Shown: positions 51,296 through 60,365, numbered from the stretch's first letter. The stretch: 64,000 nucleotides of DNA from Mesorhizobium temperatum (GCF_002284575.1 NZ_NPKJ01000075.1:222017-286016), one strand, 5' to 3'. Program-made: numbers and translations. The notes: generated by a model not told the origin, from the letters alone.

Positions 51296-51823
51296 TCAGT
51301 TGGCGGCGATGCGGCTGCGGATGAAGTCGACCATTTCAGGCGCATCCCATTCGGCCGGCCCGATCAGCCGGCCAATTTCCTTGCCGTCGCGATCGACCAG
51401 CAAGGTTGCCGGAAGGCCGACGGTGCCGATGGCGAACATGGCCTTGCCGGAGGTATCGATATTGAGGGCGAGATGCTTGATGCCGATCTCGGCGAAGAAC
51501 TTCTTCACGATGTCCGGGCCGGCGCGGTCCATCGACAGCGCGACGACCTCGAAATCCGGACCGCCGAGTTCTGCTTGCAGCCGGTCGAGGGTCGGCATCT
51601 CCTTCCGGCAGGGCGCGCACCATGTCGCCCAGATGTTGAGCAGCACGACCTTGCCGCGGAAATCCGCAAGCGTTTTCGGTTGGCCGTTACCGTCCTCAAA
51701 CCGGATTTCCGGCACCGGCACCGGGGTTTCGTGAACGGCAAAATTCTGCGGCGGTTCGGTAGCCGATGCCGACCGCGAAAACGCCAGCAGCACGCCAACC
51801 AGGGCCATGGCCAGTTTGCTCAC
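51296..51823 (-). CDS. TlpA/ResA-like thioredoxin
   Basis: A 175-residue exported thioredoxin with a signal peptide (MSKLAMALVGVLLAFSRSASA). The active site is Cys69-Ala-Pro-Cys72 (NIWATWCAPCRKEMP), and the cis-Pro lies in GTVGLPATLLVDRDG. Rhizobial TlpA proteins reduce Sco and CoxB thiols so that copper can be loaded; here the neighbouring sco gene supports the same role. It starts 7 bp after the DUF411 gene. A deleted copy of its 3' end lies at 42.2 kb. Confidence 0.92.
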   Translation of the reverse strand: MSKLAMALVGVLLAFSRSASATEPPQNFAVHETPVPVPEIRFEDGNGQPKTLADFRGKVVLLNIWATWCAPCRKEMPTLDRLQAELGGPDFEVVALSMDRAGPDIVKKFFAEIGIKHLALNIDTSGKAMFAIGTVGLPATLLVDRDGKEIGRLIGPAEWDAPEMVDFIRSRIAAN

Positions 51824-51830
51824 GATGCCC

Positions 51831-52271
51831 TCACTCCGTCGCGTAGACGGTGGGTGCCTTGCCGTCCTTGGTGAAGGCGTAGATCGTCCAGGTCCCTGCC
51901 TTCTCGCCGCCCATGCCGGGTGCGCCCGTCGGCATGCCGGCGAGCGTGATGCCTGATATGGCAGGCCGTTCGGTCAAAAGCTGCTTGACGATATCGACCG
52001 GCACCAAGCCGTCGACGACGTAGCCGTTGACCATCAGCGTGTGGCAGCCTTCGAGGTCGGCAGGCACGCCGGCATCGCTACTGATCTGCGACAGATTGTT
52101 GACCGGCTTGATACCAACCTTGAAACCGTTCTGTTCGAGATAGGCGGCATACGCCTCGCAACAGCTGCATTGCGGGTTCTTGTACATGATGGCGTCGATC
52201 GTCGCGGCAAGCGCGGGCATTGGCGTTGCGATTGCGACCGCGAAGGCGGCGAAGGCGTAGATCGGTTTCAT
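51831..52271 (-). CDS. DUF411 periplasmic metal-binding protein
   Basis: A 146-residue exported protein. The signal MKPIYAFAAFAVAIATPMPA is followed by the DUF411 hallmark IDAIMYKNPQCSCCEAYAAY (Cys35, Cys37, Cys38), then EGCHTLMVNGYVVDGLVPVD and GITLAGMPTGAPGM. Members accompany copper resistance operons and probably bind copper with the CxCC site and Met-rich end. Located between the multicopper oxidase and tlpA genes. A fragment of a second copy is present at 42.3 kb. Confidence 0.92.
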   Translation of the reverse strand: MKPIYAFAAFAVAIATPMPALAATIDAIMYKNPQCSCCEAYAAYLEQNGFKVGIKPVNNLSQISSDAGVPADLEGCHTLMVNGYVVDGLVPVDIVKQLLTERPAISGITLAGMPTGAPGMGGEKAGTWTIYAFTKDGKAPTVYATE

Positions 52272-52302
52272 GGCAGTTCTCCTTGGTTGAATGAAAAAAG
52301 CT

Positions 52303-53739
52303 TTACGTCACGCGGAACACGGTCATGAGGCCGGCCATCTGGTGGTCGGCGACATGGCAGTGCAGCATCCAGTCGCCGGGATTGTCGGCGACGAAGGCGC
52401 ATTCGATCATGTCCTTGGGGGCAAGCAGCACCGTGTCCTGCCATTGCCGATGCGGCACCGGCGAACCGTTGCGCGACAGCACCAACATGCTGAAACCGTG
52501 GATGTGCATGGGGTGCCACCAGGCGGTTTGGTTGCGCATGGTGAGATGACAGGTCGTTCCGCGTTTCAGCGTGAACTGCGGCGCCATGCCGGCGTGGCCG
52601 TCGCCGGTCATCGATACGCCGTTGATCGCCCAGGCGGCCTCGCCATTCATGCCGGGCATCCCCATGCCCATCATGCCACCAACGCCGGCGAGCTTGCCGC
52701 CACCCATCATGCCGCCTTGCAGCACGATCTCCTGGCGCTCCGCCTCGGCGAGATCGGGGGCCGGCAGCGGATTGGCCGGCAAGCGCAGGGGCGCGTCGAG
52801 AGGATGGGGGCGCAGCGGCGGACCGGTGTCATAGACGAGATTGGCCAGCGAGTAGGCGAGGCTGTCATAGAAGTCGTCGGTCACCGCATAGCGCTTGCTC
52901 GGATCGCCCTGCATGTCGAGCACGATGTCGATGCGCATGGCCGGCGCCAGCACAAGACGCCCGCCATCCGGTTCGTGCGGGTCGCAGGGCTGGCCGTCGA
53001 TCGCGACGACAATCGGGCGATGACCTTCGAAGCGCAAGGCTATGATGCGGGCGAGCGACGCATTGGCCAGCCGCAGCCTGACGCGCTCGCCGACCCGCAC
53101 CTTCTGGTCTGCCGGCGGCCCGCCATTGATGGTGACGACATTGCCGACGCGGCCCGACATCGCCGCATCCATCATGTTGCCGAAGCCGGGAGCGATTTGC
53201 CCATCCTTGGTGAGCCGCCAGTCCTGCAGAAGCCACAACAGCTCGCGATCGACGGAGACCGGCTCACGCTCCTCGACGATGAGCGCGCCGGCAAGCCCGC
53301 GGCCGAGCTGCACGAGGCTGTCGGCATGCGGATGGTACCAGAAGGTGCCGGCATCGGGCGGCGTGAACTCATAGACGAAACTTTGCCCCGGCTTGATCGG
53401 CGGCTGGGTCAGGCCCGGCACTCCGTCCATGGCGTTTGGCAGGCGGATGCCATGCCAGTGAACCGTGGTGTCTTCGTCCAGTCCGTTTTCGACGGTGATG
53501 CGAACCGGTTCGTGCTGCCGCAGGCGCAGCGTCGGACCGGGGACGGTGCCGTCATAGGCCCAGACGGCGGTCTGGCCACCGCCGCCGGTCAACGAGGCCT
53601 GGCCTGGCGCGACCGCAATACGCCGGTCTTCGACAGGCGCGGCCCGCAACGACGACGGCTGCATTGCGGCAGCCGCAGCGGCGCTCGCCACCTGGAGAAA
53701 TCTCCGGCGCGAAACGACAAAACTGAAATCGCTGTTCAC
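52303..53739 (-). CDS. Multicopper oxidase (CopA/CueO-like)
   Basis: A 478-residue three-cupredoxin oxidase with a Tat signal (VVSRRRFLQVASAAAAAAM). Copper ligands appear in all four family clusters: TVHWHGIRL, TFWYHPHADS, WWHPMHIHGF and MLHCHVADHQMAGLM. A Met/Gly-rich insertion (GGMMGMGMPGMNG, about residue 365) is like the Cu(I)-binding segment of CueO. It oxidises Cu(I) to the less toxic Cu(II) in the periplasm. GTG is taken as start with AGGGTCGAAGA upstream; an earlier start at 53766 is possible. Confidence 0.93.
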   Translation of the reverse strand: MNSDFSFVVSRRRFLQVASAAAAAAMQPSSLRAAPVEDRRIAVAPGQASLTGGGGQTAVWAYDGTVPGPTLRLRQHEPVRITVENGLDEDTTVHWHGIRLPNAMDGVPGLTQPPIKPGQSFVYEFTPPDAGTFWYHPHADSLVQLGRGLAGALIVEEREPVSVDRELLWLLQDWRLTKDGQIAPGFGNMMDAAMSGRVGNVVTINGGPPADQKVRVGERVRLRLANASLARIIALRFEGHRPIVVAIDGQPCDPHEPDGGRLVLAPAMRIDIVLDMQGDPSKRYAVTDDFYDSLAYSLANLVYDTGPPLRPHPLDAPLRLPANPLPAPDLAEAERQEIVLQGGMMGGGKLAGVGGMMGMGMPGMNGEAAWAINGVSMTGDGHAGMAPQFTLKRGTTCHLTMRNQTAWWHPMHIHGFSMLVLSRNGSPVPHRQWQDTVLLAPKDMIECAFVADNPGDWMLHCHVADHQMAGLMTVFRVT

Positions 53740-53875
53740 TCTTCGACCCTTTTGTAAACCACGCAACCGATGGCGCAGAGCGCCGTCGGTGCCATGTGCG
53801 AATTGGTCTCGGCGCGCCGAACGCGCAAAGACAACCGGACGCAGACATCACCCGCTCAATGCAGGAGACGTGGCG

Positions 53876-54274
53876 TCAGGCGTGATCGCTGGGTTTTGGA
53901 GGGGATGGGTCGGGCAGGGGGGCATGCCCGCAAAGCAGTGGGTAGGGCGATGGCTCCGGTTGCTGTGCCCGCAGCATCATCGTCGCGGCGAGGCCCTGCG
54001 GCAGCACCGCCAGCACCGGAGCGATACAGGTCGGTGGACACTGCATCGGGTTGCCATTGTCGTCAGCGCCCACGAGGCACGCGCCGCAATCGCTGTCCAT
54101 GGTGCTTGCCGCGTCTGTCGCCATGCCTGCGTCGCCAGCCATGGTCATCCCGGTCATCGTCGCCATCTTCGCCGACATGATGGTGGCTTGGGCGGCGGAC
54201 AGGCTGAACCCGGCGGTCAGGAAGACCGCGAGCAGCATGACCAGGAATTGCTTTGGCGACCAGCGTGCCATCAT
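53876..54274 (-). CDS. Exported Met/Cys-rich hypothetical protein
   Basis: A 132-residue protein starting with a signal peptide (FLVMLLAVFLTAGFSLSAAQA). A Met-rich segment follows (MSAKMATMTGMTMAGDAGMA), then DSDCGACLVGAD and MQCPPTCIAP with four cysteines. The tail is Pro-rich (LPDPSPPKPSDHA). Composition and position upstream of the multicopper oxidase suggest a periplasmic copper-binding protein. No named family is certain. Confidence 0.72.
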   Translation of the reverse strand: MMARWSPKQFLVMLLAVFLTAGFSLSAAQATIMSAKMATMTGMTMAGDAGMATDAASTMDSDCGACLVGADDNGNPMQCPPTCIAPVLAVLPQGLAATMMLRAQQPEPSPYPLLCGHAPLPDPSPPKPSDHA

Positions 54275-54409
54275 CCGCCTAGGCTGGCCTTAAAAAAGCG
54301 GCATTTGCAAGCCGAAACGCTGAGCCGCGACGTTCAGGCCCATCCCTTGACGGGCATTTGGACAGGATGCATTCGTCAGTCATGGCAAACTCCGTCACAG
54401 CAGGACGCC

Positions 54410-54622
54410 CTATCCTCCTGCAGACGCCTCCTGGACCGGCGGACATGGCACATCGCCGTAGGAGCAGAAGACGCAACAGTCCCCTGCCTTCGGCCGAAGC
54501 AGTGTCCCGCAGCCCTTGCACTCGTAGAAGAACCGGCAGGCATCGGTAGGCATCACTTCGGAAACCCGATGTCCGCAGTGGGGACAGGTAAGGATGGATG
54601 TGAGTTGCGTCACGCGGATCAT
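54410..54622 (-). CDS. Small cysteine-rich GDCCVFCSYG protein
   Basis: A 70-residue cytoplasmic protein with nine cysteines: TCPHCGH, DACRFFYECKGCG and GDCCVFCSYGDVPCPP. The arrangement resembles a zinc-ribbon-like module and is a widely conserved signature in proteobacteria, though without known function. It starts 26 bp after the CDF transporter stop and precedes the Met/Cys-rich exported protein; no Shine-Dalgarno is evident. Likely metal-binding. Confidence 0.82.
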   Translation of the reverse strand: MIRVTQLTSILTCPHCGHRVSEVMPTDACRFFYECKGCGTLLRPKAGDCCVFCSYGDVPCPPVQEASAGG

Positions 54623-54648
54623 AATGCGGTCGTGTCTCAGTTTGAAAT

Positions 54649-55296
54649 CTAACCGGTTCTCTTTTCGTAAAGATCACGCTTGCCCGTATCAAGTTCGGCG
54701 CGCGACTGCTGCAGGACGACAATCGCGCCCTGGAGAGCCAATCCCGCCATGATGGCTGCGACGATGATGTCCGGCCAACCAGCGCCGGTACCGAAAACAC
54801 CCAGTGCGGCCAACAGCACCGCCAGATTGCCCAGCACGTCGTTGCGGGTGCAAATCCATGCCGAGCGCATGTTGGCGTCACCGCCCCTGTAGGCCCACAG
54901 GAGCCCGAACGATGCAGCATTGGCCAGCAGCGCGGCAAGCCCGACCGCACCCATTGTAGACGCTTCCGGAAGGGTTGCGTGCATTGCGTGCCAGATGGCG
55001 ACGCCGATCACCCAGAGGCCGAAAACGCCCATGGTCGCGCCCTTGGCAAACGCCGCCATAGCGCGATGCCGCAAAGCCATGCCGACCACAAACAGGCTGA
55101 TGGCGTGGTTGCCGGCGTCGCCCAGGAAGTCGAGAGCGTCAGCCTGGAGCGAGGCAGATCCCGCCGCCACGCCGGCGCCGATTTCGACCGCAAACATTGC
55201 CACGTTGATACCCAATACCGCCCAAAGAACACGCCTATACGAAGCGTCCTCCTGCTTCGACGGTTCGTGATCCTGTCCGCAGCATTCTGCGCCCAT
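54649..55296 (-). CDS. Cation diffusion facilitator-type transporter lacking the C-terminal domain
   Basis: A 215-residue inner-membrane protein with six predicted membrane segments. Residues 1-25 are Cys/His-bearing (MGAECCGQDHEPS). Segment 2 has the metal-site pattern DALDFLGD, while segment 5 has RNDVLGNLAVL in place of the usual H/D-x3-D. The cytoplasmic C-terminal domain of ordinary CDF transporters is missing. The ATG used has GGAG upstream; a TTG eight codons earlier is possible. First gene of the minus-strand copper/thiol series; probable efflux of a divalent metal. Confidence 0.85.
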   Translation of the reverse strand: MGAECCGQDHEPSKQEDASYRRVLWAVLGINVAMFAVEIGAGVAAGSASLQADALDFLGDAGNHAISLFVVGMALRHRAMAAFAKGATMGVFGLWVIGVAIWHAMHATLPEASTMGAVGLAALLANAASFGLLWAYRGGDANMRSAWICTRNDVLGNLAVLLAALGVFGTGAGWPDIIVAAIMAGLALQGAIVVLQQSRAELDTGKRDLYEKRTG

Positions 55297-55923
55297 TGCG
55301 ATCTCCGTGCCTTCCGCCAAGTATACAGTAGTTCCAGTTCATGACCCCCGAAAATCGAAATCGATTTTTGCTGCGCTGACCTTCGATTCGGAAAGGATCA
55401 TGCGCAAGATCCAAGTGCTATAGCGTCCTTTGCGCGTCCAAACGGCCACGCGGCGCTGTAGGTCGGACGCGACGGGAGGCCGGTCATGCGCTGGTCCTTG
55501 TCAAGGTCTGAACGGGTCGGATGCCGCTGGAAGCGCGATCACCTTTCCCGATACCGGCCAGGCTGCAGGCGGCATTGCCGCGCGCAAACGATCATGGATG
55601 ACCCGGTATTTTTGACCTGAATTCACCTCTACCTGGCGCCCGCCCAGGCAAGGTCTAATCCTTTCGGTTTCTTGACTCGGCCGGCAAAAACGGGCAGCAA
55701 AGCCTGATACGGCGGGCATTTCCGCCATTTTCATGCTCGTGGAGGGAGCTTTTTTGATATCGACCTTCGCCCAATCGGCGATCGGTAGAGGGATTGGTTA
55801 ACCAAGTTTGTCCATCTTTTGAATCAATCGGCAACAGACGCGAAGCGTGCAGGGGGCACTAGGCGACTGTGATTGTGACGGCTGCGAGCCCCGCATGCCG
55901 CGTGGCCGATTGAGGTTGGTTGT
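55297..55923. other. Gap with palindromic repeat fragments
   Basis: About 630 bp without a convincing gene. 55343-55430 contains CCCGAAAATCGAAATCGATTTTT and CGGAAAGGATCATGCGCAAGATC style pieces of rhizobial palindromic repeats. One - frame (55501-55734) has no ribosome binding site or family resemblance. Promoters for the CDF operon (-) and the DUF2778 gene (+) should lie at the two ends. Confidence 0.45.
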
Positions 55924-57456
55924 ATGGCGTTTGTGCGTTTGAAAAACCGGGGTGACAATCCTGATACTGCAGTTACTTCGATGAGGCCCGGCCTGCGCTG
56001 GGCCGCGATTCCCATTGTTGGCGTGGCGATCGCTCTGTGGTCGGTGGCGACCGTGGCCGGCCTCCATTCGGTGGGAACCTCGCTGACCGCCGCCTCCAAC
56101 AGTCTTCCGCCAAGCCTGCTCGCGCCGCGCACCATCGCGCTCGCCGATCCCCAGCGCACGCTTGCCAATTCATCGGCCAATTCATGGGCCAATTCGTGGG
56201 CGCCATCACTGGCAAGCCGGCAGCGTCAGGCGTCGCTGCTCAGCCGATGTGATGCCGGTTGCGCGCAGGCCGCCGCGAGCTTCGTGCATGAAGGCAAGGT
56301 GGCGCGTCTCAAGCCGTTAGCGCGGCCGGATACTGTGCAGCTTGTCGACGAAATCTCCCCGCAATCGCGCTTCGACAGCGTGGTGGCGAAAGCGGCGCTA
56401 TCGCCGCAAAAGCTTGCTGCAGCCTTTGCCCGAGCCTCCGGCGCGGCAGCCCCTGTTGCTGTCGCCAGTCTGCCAACGGCCGAGCCGGTGCGTCTGCCCG
56501 ATCAGCATGGTCCCGCCTCGGTGCGCTTCGGGCCGGAGATCGCTGAGATCGAACGATCCTCGCGTCTGGCGCTGGCGCTAGCGAATGCATTGCCGGAACA
56601 GATGATCGATGTGCTGCCGGAGGTGGCGACAGCCGACCCTGCTGCCCCGCAAGAGGGCGAGGTGCAGATGGCCTCGCTGCCGCCGCAGGACGAGATGCCC
56701 GATAGCGTTCCCTTGCCGACCTTCCGCCCGCAGGCGGAAATCGACCAGCCAGCCGAGGCGCCCGAGGTCGAGGCACCCAAGGCCAAAGCGCCCAAGGTCC
56801 AGGCATCGAAGGCCGCCAAGGCCCAATCTCAGCCATCCAAAGCCAACAAGGTGCAGACCGCCGACGCTCCGCAGGTCGATACGCCCCGGGCGCCAGCCTT
56901 GTCACCGAGGAGTTCGGCACCGGCGATACCAAGCATGCAAGGCAGCCAGGGCATGCAGGGCAGCCAGGGCAAGCCGGCCAAGCGGTCGAAGGCCGCAGAC
57001 ATGCTGGCCTATGCCAAACCCGACAGCCCGGCGGGCGGCGGCGGTGGGGTCTTCCGCAACCTGTTCACCAGACCCAGCATGGGCAGCGGCGTCGCCGTCT
57101 ACGACATCTCGGCGAAAACCGTCTATATGCCGGACGGTTCGCGGCTCGAGGCGCATTCGGGACTGGGCTCGATGGCCGACCAGCCACGCTACGCCAACCG
57201 GAAGAATTCAGGCCCGACGCCGCCCCACACCTACGATTTGAGGCTGCGCGAATCGCGCTTCCATGGCGTCGAGGCGCTGCGTCTCACTCCTATCGACGGC
57301 AAAAACAAATATGGCCGCGACGGCTTTCTTGCGCACACCTACCTGCTGCGCGGCGGCCGCGCGGAATCGAGCGGCTGCGTCGTTTTCAAGGACTATGCCC
57401 GCTTCCTCGCTGCCTTCAAGAAAGGCAAGATCAAACGCCTCGTCGTGCGGGGCTGA
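55924..57456 (+). CDS. DUF2778 (TldE1-like L,D-transpeptidase fold) protein
   Basis: A 510-residue protein. It has one membrane segment at about residues 25-47 (AAIPIVGVAIALWSVATVAG) and a long low-complexity Ala/Pro/Lys/Gln region (about 225-365, with EAPKAKAPKVQASKA and QGSQGMQGSQG repeats). The C-terminal ~130-residue domain contains RESRFHGVEALRLTPIDG and the active-site-like SSGCVVFKDYARFL. DUF2778 domains include the T6SS effector TldE1 that attacks peptidoglycan. In rhizobia such anchored proteins lack T6SS context, so a role in cell-wall remodelling is more likely. GAGG lies nine bases before the ATG. Confidence 0.85.
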   Translation: MAFVRLKNRGDNPDTAVTSMRPGLRWAAIPIVGVAIALWSVATVAGLHSVGTSLTAASNSLPPSLLAPRTIALADPQRTLANSSANSWANSWAPSLASRQRQASLLSRCDAGCAQAAASFVHEGKVARLKPLARPDTVQLVDEISPQSRFDSVVAKAALSPQKLAAAFARASGAAAPVAVASLPTAEPVRLPDQHGPASVRFGPEIAEIERSSRLALALANALPEQMIDVLPEVATADPAAPQEGEVQMASLPPQDEMPDSVPLPTFRPQAEIDQPAEAPEVEAPKAKAPKVQASKAAKAQSQPSKANKVQTADAPQVDTPRAPALSPRSSAPAIPSMQGSQGMQGSQGKPAKRSKAADMLAYAKPDSPAGGGGGVFRNLFTRPSMGSGVAVYDISAKTVYMPDGSRLEAHSGLGSMADQPRYANRKNSGPTPPHTYDLRLRESRFHGVEALRLTPIDGKNKYGRDGFLAHTYLLRGGRAESSGCVVFKDYARFLAAFKKGKIKRLVVRG

Positions 57457-57686
57457 CCAAGCCGCTGATGCAGGTCGCATCGGAAGGGCGCGGAGCCTGA
57501 GCCATCTGTGGCGGCGCACAATTAAGGCCGTTCTGTCGCGATCCTTCGCGCCCCCTCTGTCCCGCCGGCATCGCCGGATTTCCAACAGATTGTCAGCAGC
57601 TGGCCTCGAAAGCGTTTTCATTCGCGGCCGAGGATACTATGACTGGCCGGTACCGGGCGGCGGCTTCAACCAATCGAGAGGATGTC

Positions 57687-58472
57687 ATGACTTTACGCGC
57701 TGTCGTTTGGGGCGAGAATATCCACGAGCGGACCAATGAGGTGGTGGCGGGGATCTACCCCGAGGGCATGCACGGAACGATCGCCGACGCCCTGAAGCTC
57801 GACCCCGAAATTTCCGTATCGTGGGCGACCCTTGAGCAGCCGGAGCATGGCCTGCCGGCCGACCGTCTGGCGCAAACCGATGTGCTCGTGTGGTGGGGAC
57901 ACAAGGACCATGGCGCCGTCGCCGACGAAGTCGTCGAGCGCGTGGCGCGCCGCGTCTGGGAAGGCATGGGCCTGATCGTCCTTCATTCCGGCCATTTCTC
58001 GAAGATCTTCAAGACGCTGATGGGCACGCCCTGCACGCTGAAATGGCGCGAGGCGGGCGAGCGCGAGCGGCTCTGGGTGACGAGCCCCAACCACCCGATC
58101 GCTGCCGGGATCGGCGAGTATTTCGAGATCGAGAACGAGGAGATGTATGGCGAGCAGTTCGCCGTGCCGGAGCCGCTGGAAACGGTGTTCATCTCCTGGT
58201 TCCAAGGCGGCGAAGTGTTCCGGTCGGGGCTGACCTGGCGTCGCGGCGCCGGCAACATCTTCTATTTCAGGCCAGGTCACGAGACCTATCCGACGTATCA
58301 CGACGCGAATGTCCAAAAGGTGCTGCGCAATGCGGTGAAATGGGCGCACAATCCGCAGGGCTCGCATCCAGCCATCCTCGATGCGCCGAACGTGCCGGTG
58401 GAAAAGGCGCTCGAGCCGATCGTCGAGCGCGGCGGAAAACTCCATGCCGAGGGCGAAGCCGGCTATCGCTAG
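57687..58472 (+). CDS. thuA: ThuA-family protein
   Basis: A 261-residue protein of the trehalose-utilisation ThuA fold (glutamine amidotransferase-like). Family features are VVWGENIHERTNEVVAGIYP at the start, VLVWWGHKDHGAV, LIVLHSGHFSKIF and GNIFYFRPGHETYPTYHD. ThuA with the dehydrogenase ThuB takes part in oxidation of trehalose-type disaccharides to 3-keto sugars. The partner gene follows 77 bp downstream, but no thuEFGK transporter is present here. The ATG has GAGAGGATGTC upstream. Sugar specificity unknown. Confidence 0.9.
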   Translation: MTLRAVVWGENIHERTNEVVAGIYPEGMHGTIADALKLDPEISVSWATLEQPEHGLPADRLAQTDVLVWWGHKDHGAVADEVVERVARRVWEGMGLIVLHSGHFSKIFKTLMGTPCTLKWREAGERERLWVTSPNHPIAAGIGEYFEIENEEMYGEQFAVPEPLETVFISWFQGGEVFRSGLTWRRGAGNIFYFRPGHETYPTYHDANVQKVLRNAVKWAHNPQGSHPAILDAPNVPVEKALEPIVERGGKLHAEGEAGYR

Positions 58473-58549
58473 ACCATGATCCCGAACCTTCGGTTCGGAA
58501 AATCCACGGTCGAACAAGAAGATAAAGCCTCATCCTAAGGATAAGAATC

Positions 58550-59608
58550 ATGCGTCTCCTGATACTCGGCACCGGCTGGATGGCGGAAGAGCACGCCAGG
58601 CAGTTCAGCAAGATCGAGGGCGTCGAACTCGTCGGCGCCGTCGATCTCGACCGCGCGCGTGTCGACAAGTTTTCGGGCCGCTACGGTATCCCCAACCGGT
58701 TCGCGTCGCTGGAAGACGCGCTCGCATGGGACAAGTTCGACGCAGTGGCGAACGTGACGCCGGATCGCATCCACCATCCGACCACCATGATGCTGGTCGC
58801 GGCGGGCAAGCCGGTGCTGTGCGAAAAACCGCTGGCCGAAAATTACCAGAGGGCCAGCGAGATGGCCGATGCCGCCGAGCAAGCCGGCATCATTAACATG
58901 GTCAACCTGACCTATCGCAACGTCGCGCCGTTGCAGAAGGCGCGCGCCATGGTGCTTGCCGGCGAGATCGGTCAGATCAGGCATGTCGAGGCGTCCTATC
59001 TGCAGAGCTGGCTGGTTTCCAAATTCTGGGGCGACTGGCGTACTGACCCGAAATGGCTGTGGCGGCTGTCGCGCGGCCACGGCTCCAATGGCGTGCTGGG
59101 CGATGTCGGCATCCACATCCTCGATTTCGCCAGCTATGGCGCCGCGCTCGACATCGATCATGTGTTCTGCCGCCTCAGGTCATTCGACAAGGCGCCCGGC
59201 AACCGGATCGGCGAGTACGAGCTCGACGCCAACGACAGTTTCACCATGGCGCTGGATTTCAGCAACGGCGCCTTCGGCGTCGTCCATGCCAGCCGCTGGG
59301 CAACCGGCCATCTCAATGAATTGCGGCTGCGCATCTATGGCGACAAGGGCGGCATCGAAGTCGTGCACAATCTGACCGGCTCGGAGCTGAGAGCGTGCAT
59401 GGGCGAGGATATCGAGAACGCCAAATGGCAGGTTCTCGACGCCGGAACGGTGCCGACCAACTACCAGCGCTTTGTCGATGCGGTGCGCAACGGCGTGCAG
59501 GCCGAACCGTCATTCCACCATGCCGCCGAACTGCAGAAGGTGCTCGACCTCGCCGTCGTCTCCGACGAGAAGAGGGCAGAATTGAGAGCCCATGCCGACA
59601 CGCAGTGA
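58550..59608 (+). CDS. Gfo/Idh/MocA-family dehydrogenase (ThuB-like)
   Basis: A 352-residue NAD(P)-dependent dehydrogenase. The Rossmann start is MRLLILGTGWMAEEHARQF, the family signature is VLCEKPLAEN (about residue 92), and the catalytic-site region reads GVLGDVGIHILDFASYG. It is paired with thuA as in thuAB operons. A hairpin-like CCGAACCTTCGGTTCGG lies in the gap between the two genes at about 58483-58499, so they could also be separately expressed. Likely oxidises a sugar or inositol derivative. Confidence 0.88.
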   Translation: MRLLILGTGWMAEEHARQFSKIEGVELVGAVDLDRARVDKFSGRYGIPNRFASLEDALAWDKFDAVANVTPDRIHHPTTMMLVAAGKPVLCEKPLAENYQRASEMADAAEQAGIINMVNLTYRNVAPLQKARAMVLAGEIGQIRHVEASYLQSWLVSKFWGDWRTDPKWLWRLSRGHGSNGVLGDVGIHILDFASYGAALDIDHVFCRLRSFDKAPGNRIGEYELDANDSFTMALDFSNGAFGVVHASRWATGHLNELRLRIYGDKGGIEVVHNLTGSELRACMGEDIENAKWQVLDAGTVPTNYQRFVDAVRNGVQAEPSFHHAAELQKVLDLAVVSDEKRAELRAHADTQ

Positions 59609-59942
59609 TGTGGTACATCTGACAGGCTGAGCGGAAGCTTCCGCCTACTTTGGACTAGGGTCAAAATCCAGTCACTCTGAACGACCGAGTACGACCTCTT
59701 CCGGACCTTCCCCGAGGCAAGAGGACGTGCGGCTTCTGACCCAGGAACGACCCGAACATCGATCGAAGCCGACGCGCCCGGCTGGTGCGACGCGCCTCGC
59801 ACAACGACCCGAGTGGGTTGTGAAACTCGCTAGCCGCGAGCGAGACAGATAACTCGGAAGGTCAGTTGACTCTTGGCTGCCACGGCCCATCCTTGATTTG
59901 TTGGCCTACCTTTCCGACCAACTTTTGAACAGGGAGGAAACA
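59609..59942. other. Gap upstream of the second cupin gene
   Basis: About 334 bp with no convincing gene. A perfect palindrome GCGGAAGCTTCCGC near 59632 follows the dehydrogenase gene and may end its transcript. The rest should contain the cupin promoter. Confidence 0.4.
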
Positions 59943-60365
59943 ATGGAAGCCGTCAATCGTAGATCCACACTTGCTCTCGGTCTTACACTGGCCACAACGC
60001 CTCTGATCACTTGGGCGACACCAGCAGCCGCCCAGACTTACGGCCCCGATGAGGGCAAGGAGGTTTCACCCGGCGTCAGAGTTGTAGCGCTTGGTGAGCG
60101 CAAGTCGGTTATACCAGCCTATGCAACGGTCAAACTGCGCGATGTTGTTATCCAACCCGGAGCGAAGACATCTGACAACTTGATGACGAACGACATGCTC
60201 TGCCACATGACTGAGGGAGAACTTTCGGTCGTTCACAACAAAGAAAAGTTCACAGTCAAGAAGGGCGATGTTTGGGCCTGCGCTAATGGCGCTACTACAG
60301 AAGGCACCCAGAACACGAGCAGTGCAGTCGCGATCATGCGGGTCATCGATTTGATGCCCGCATGA
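59943..60365 (+). CDS. Exported cupin-like protein, copy 2
   Basis: A 140-residue paralogue of the protein at 48265-48687: signal MEAVNRRSTLALGLTLATT, then TYGPDEGKEVSPGVRVVALG and a cupin-like barrel (VVIQPGAKTSDNLMTNDMLC, GELSVVHNKEKFTVKKGDVW). It starts behind AGGGAGGAAACA. Same length and same signal type as copy 1 but clearly diverged, so an old duplication. Periplasmic, function unknown. Confidence 0.8.
   Translation: MEAVNRRSTLALGLTLATTPLITWATPAAAQTYGPDEGKEVSPGVRVVALGERKSVIPAYATVKLRDVVIQPGAKTSDNLMTNDMLCHMTEGELSVVHNKEKFTVKKGDVWACANGATTEGTQNTSSAVAIMRVIDLMPA

Noticed and set aside
55297..55345. MerR-type operator before the CDF gene
   Set aside because: The AT-rich ACTGTATACTTGG stretch looked like a promoter spacer, but no dyad with a 19-20 bp spacer could be drawn.
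55501..55734. 77-residue frame on -
   Set aside because: No ribosome binding site, no hydrophobic or motif pattern; more likely part of the repeat-rich gap.
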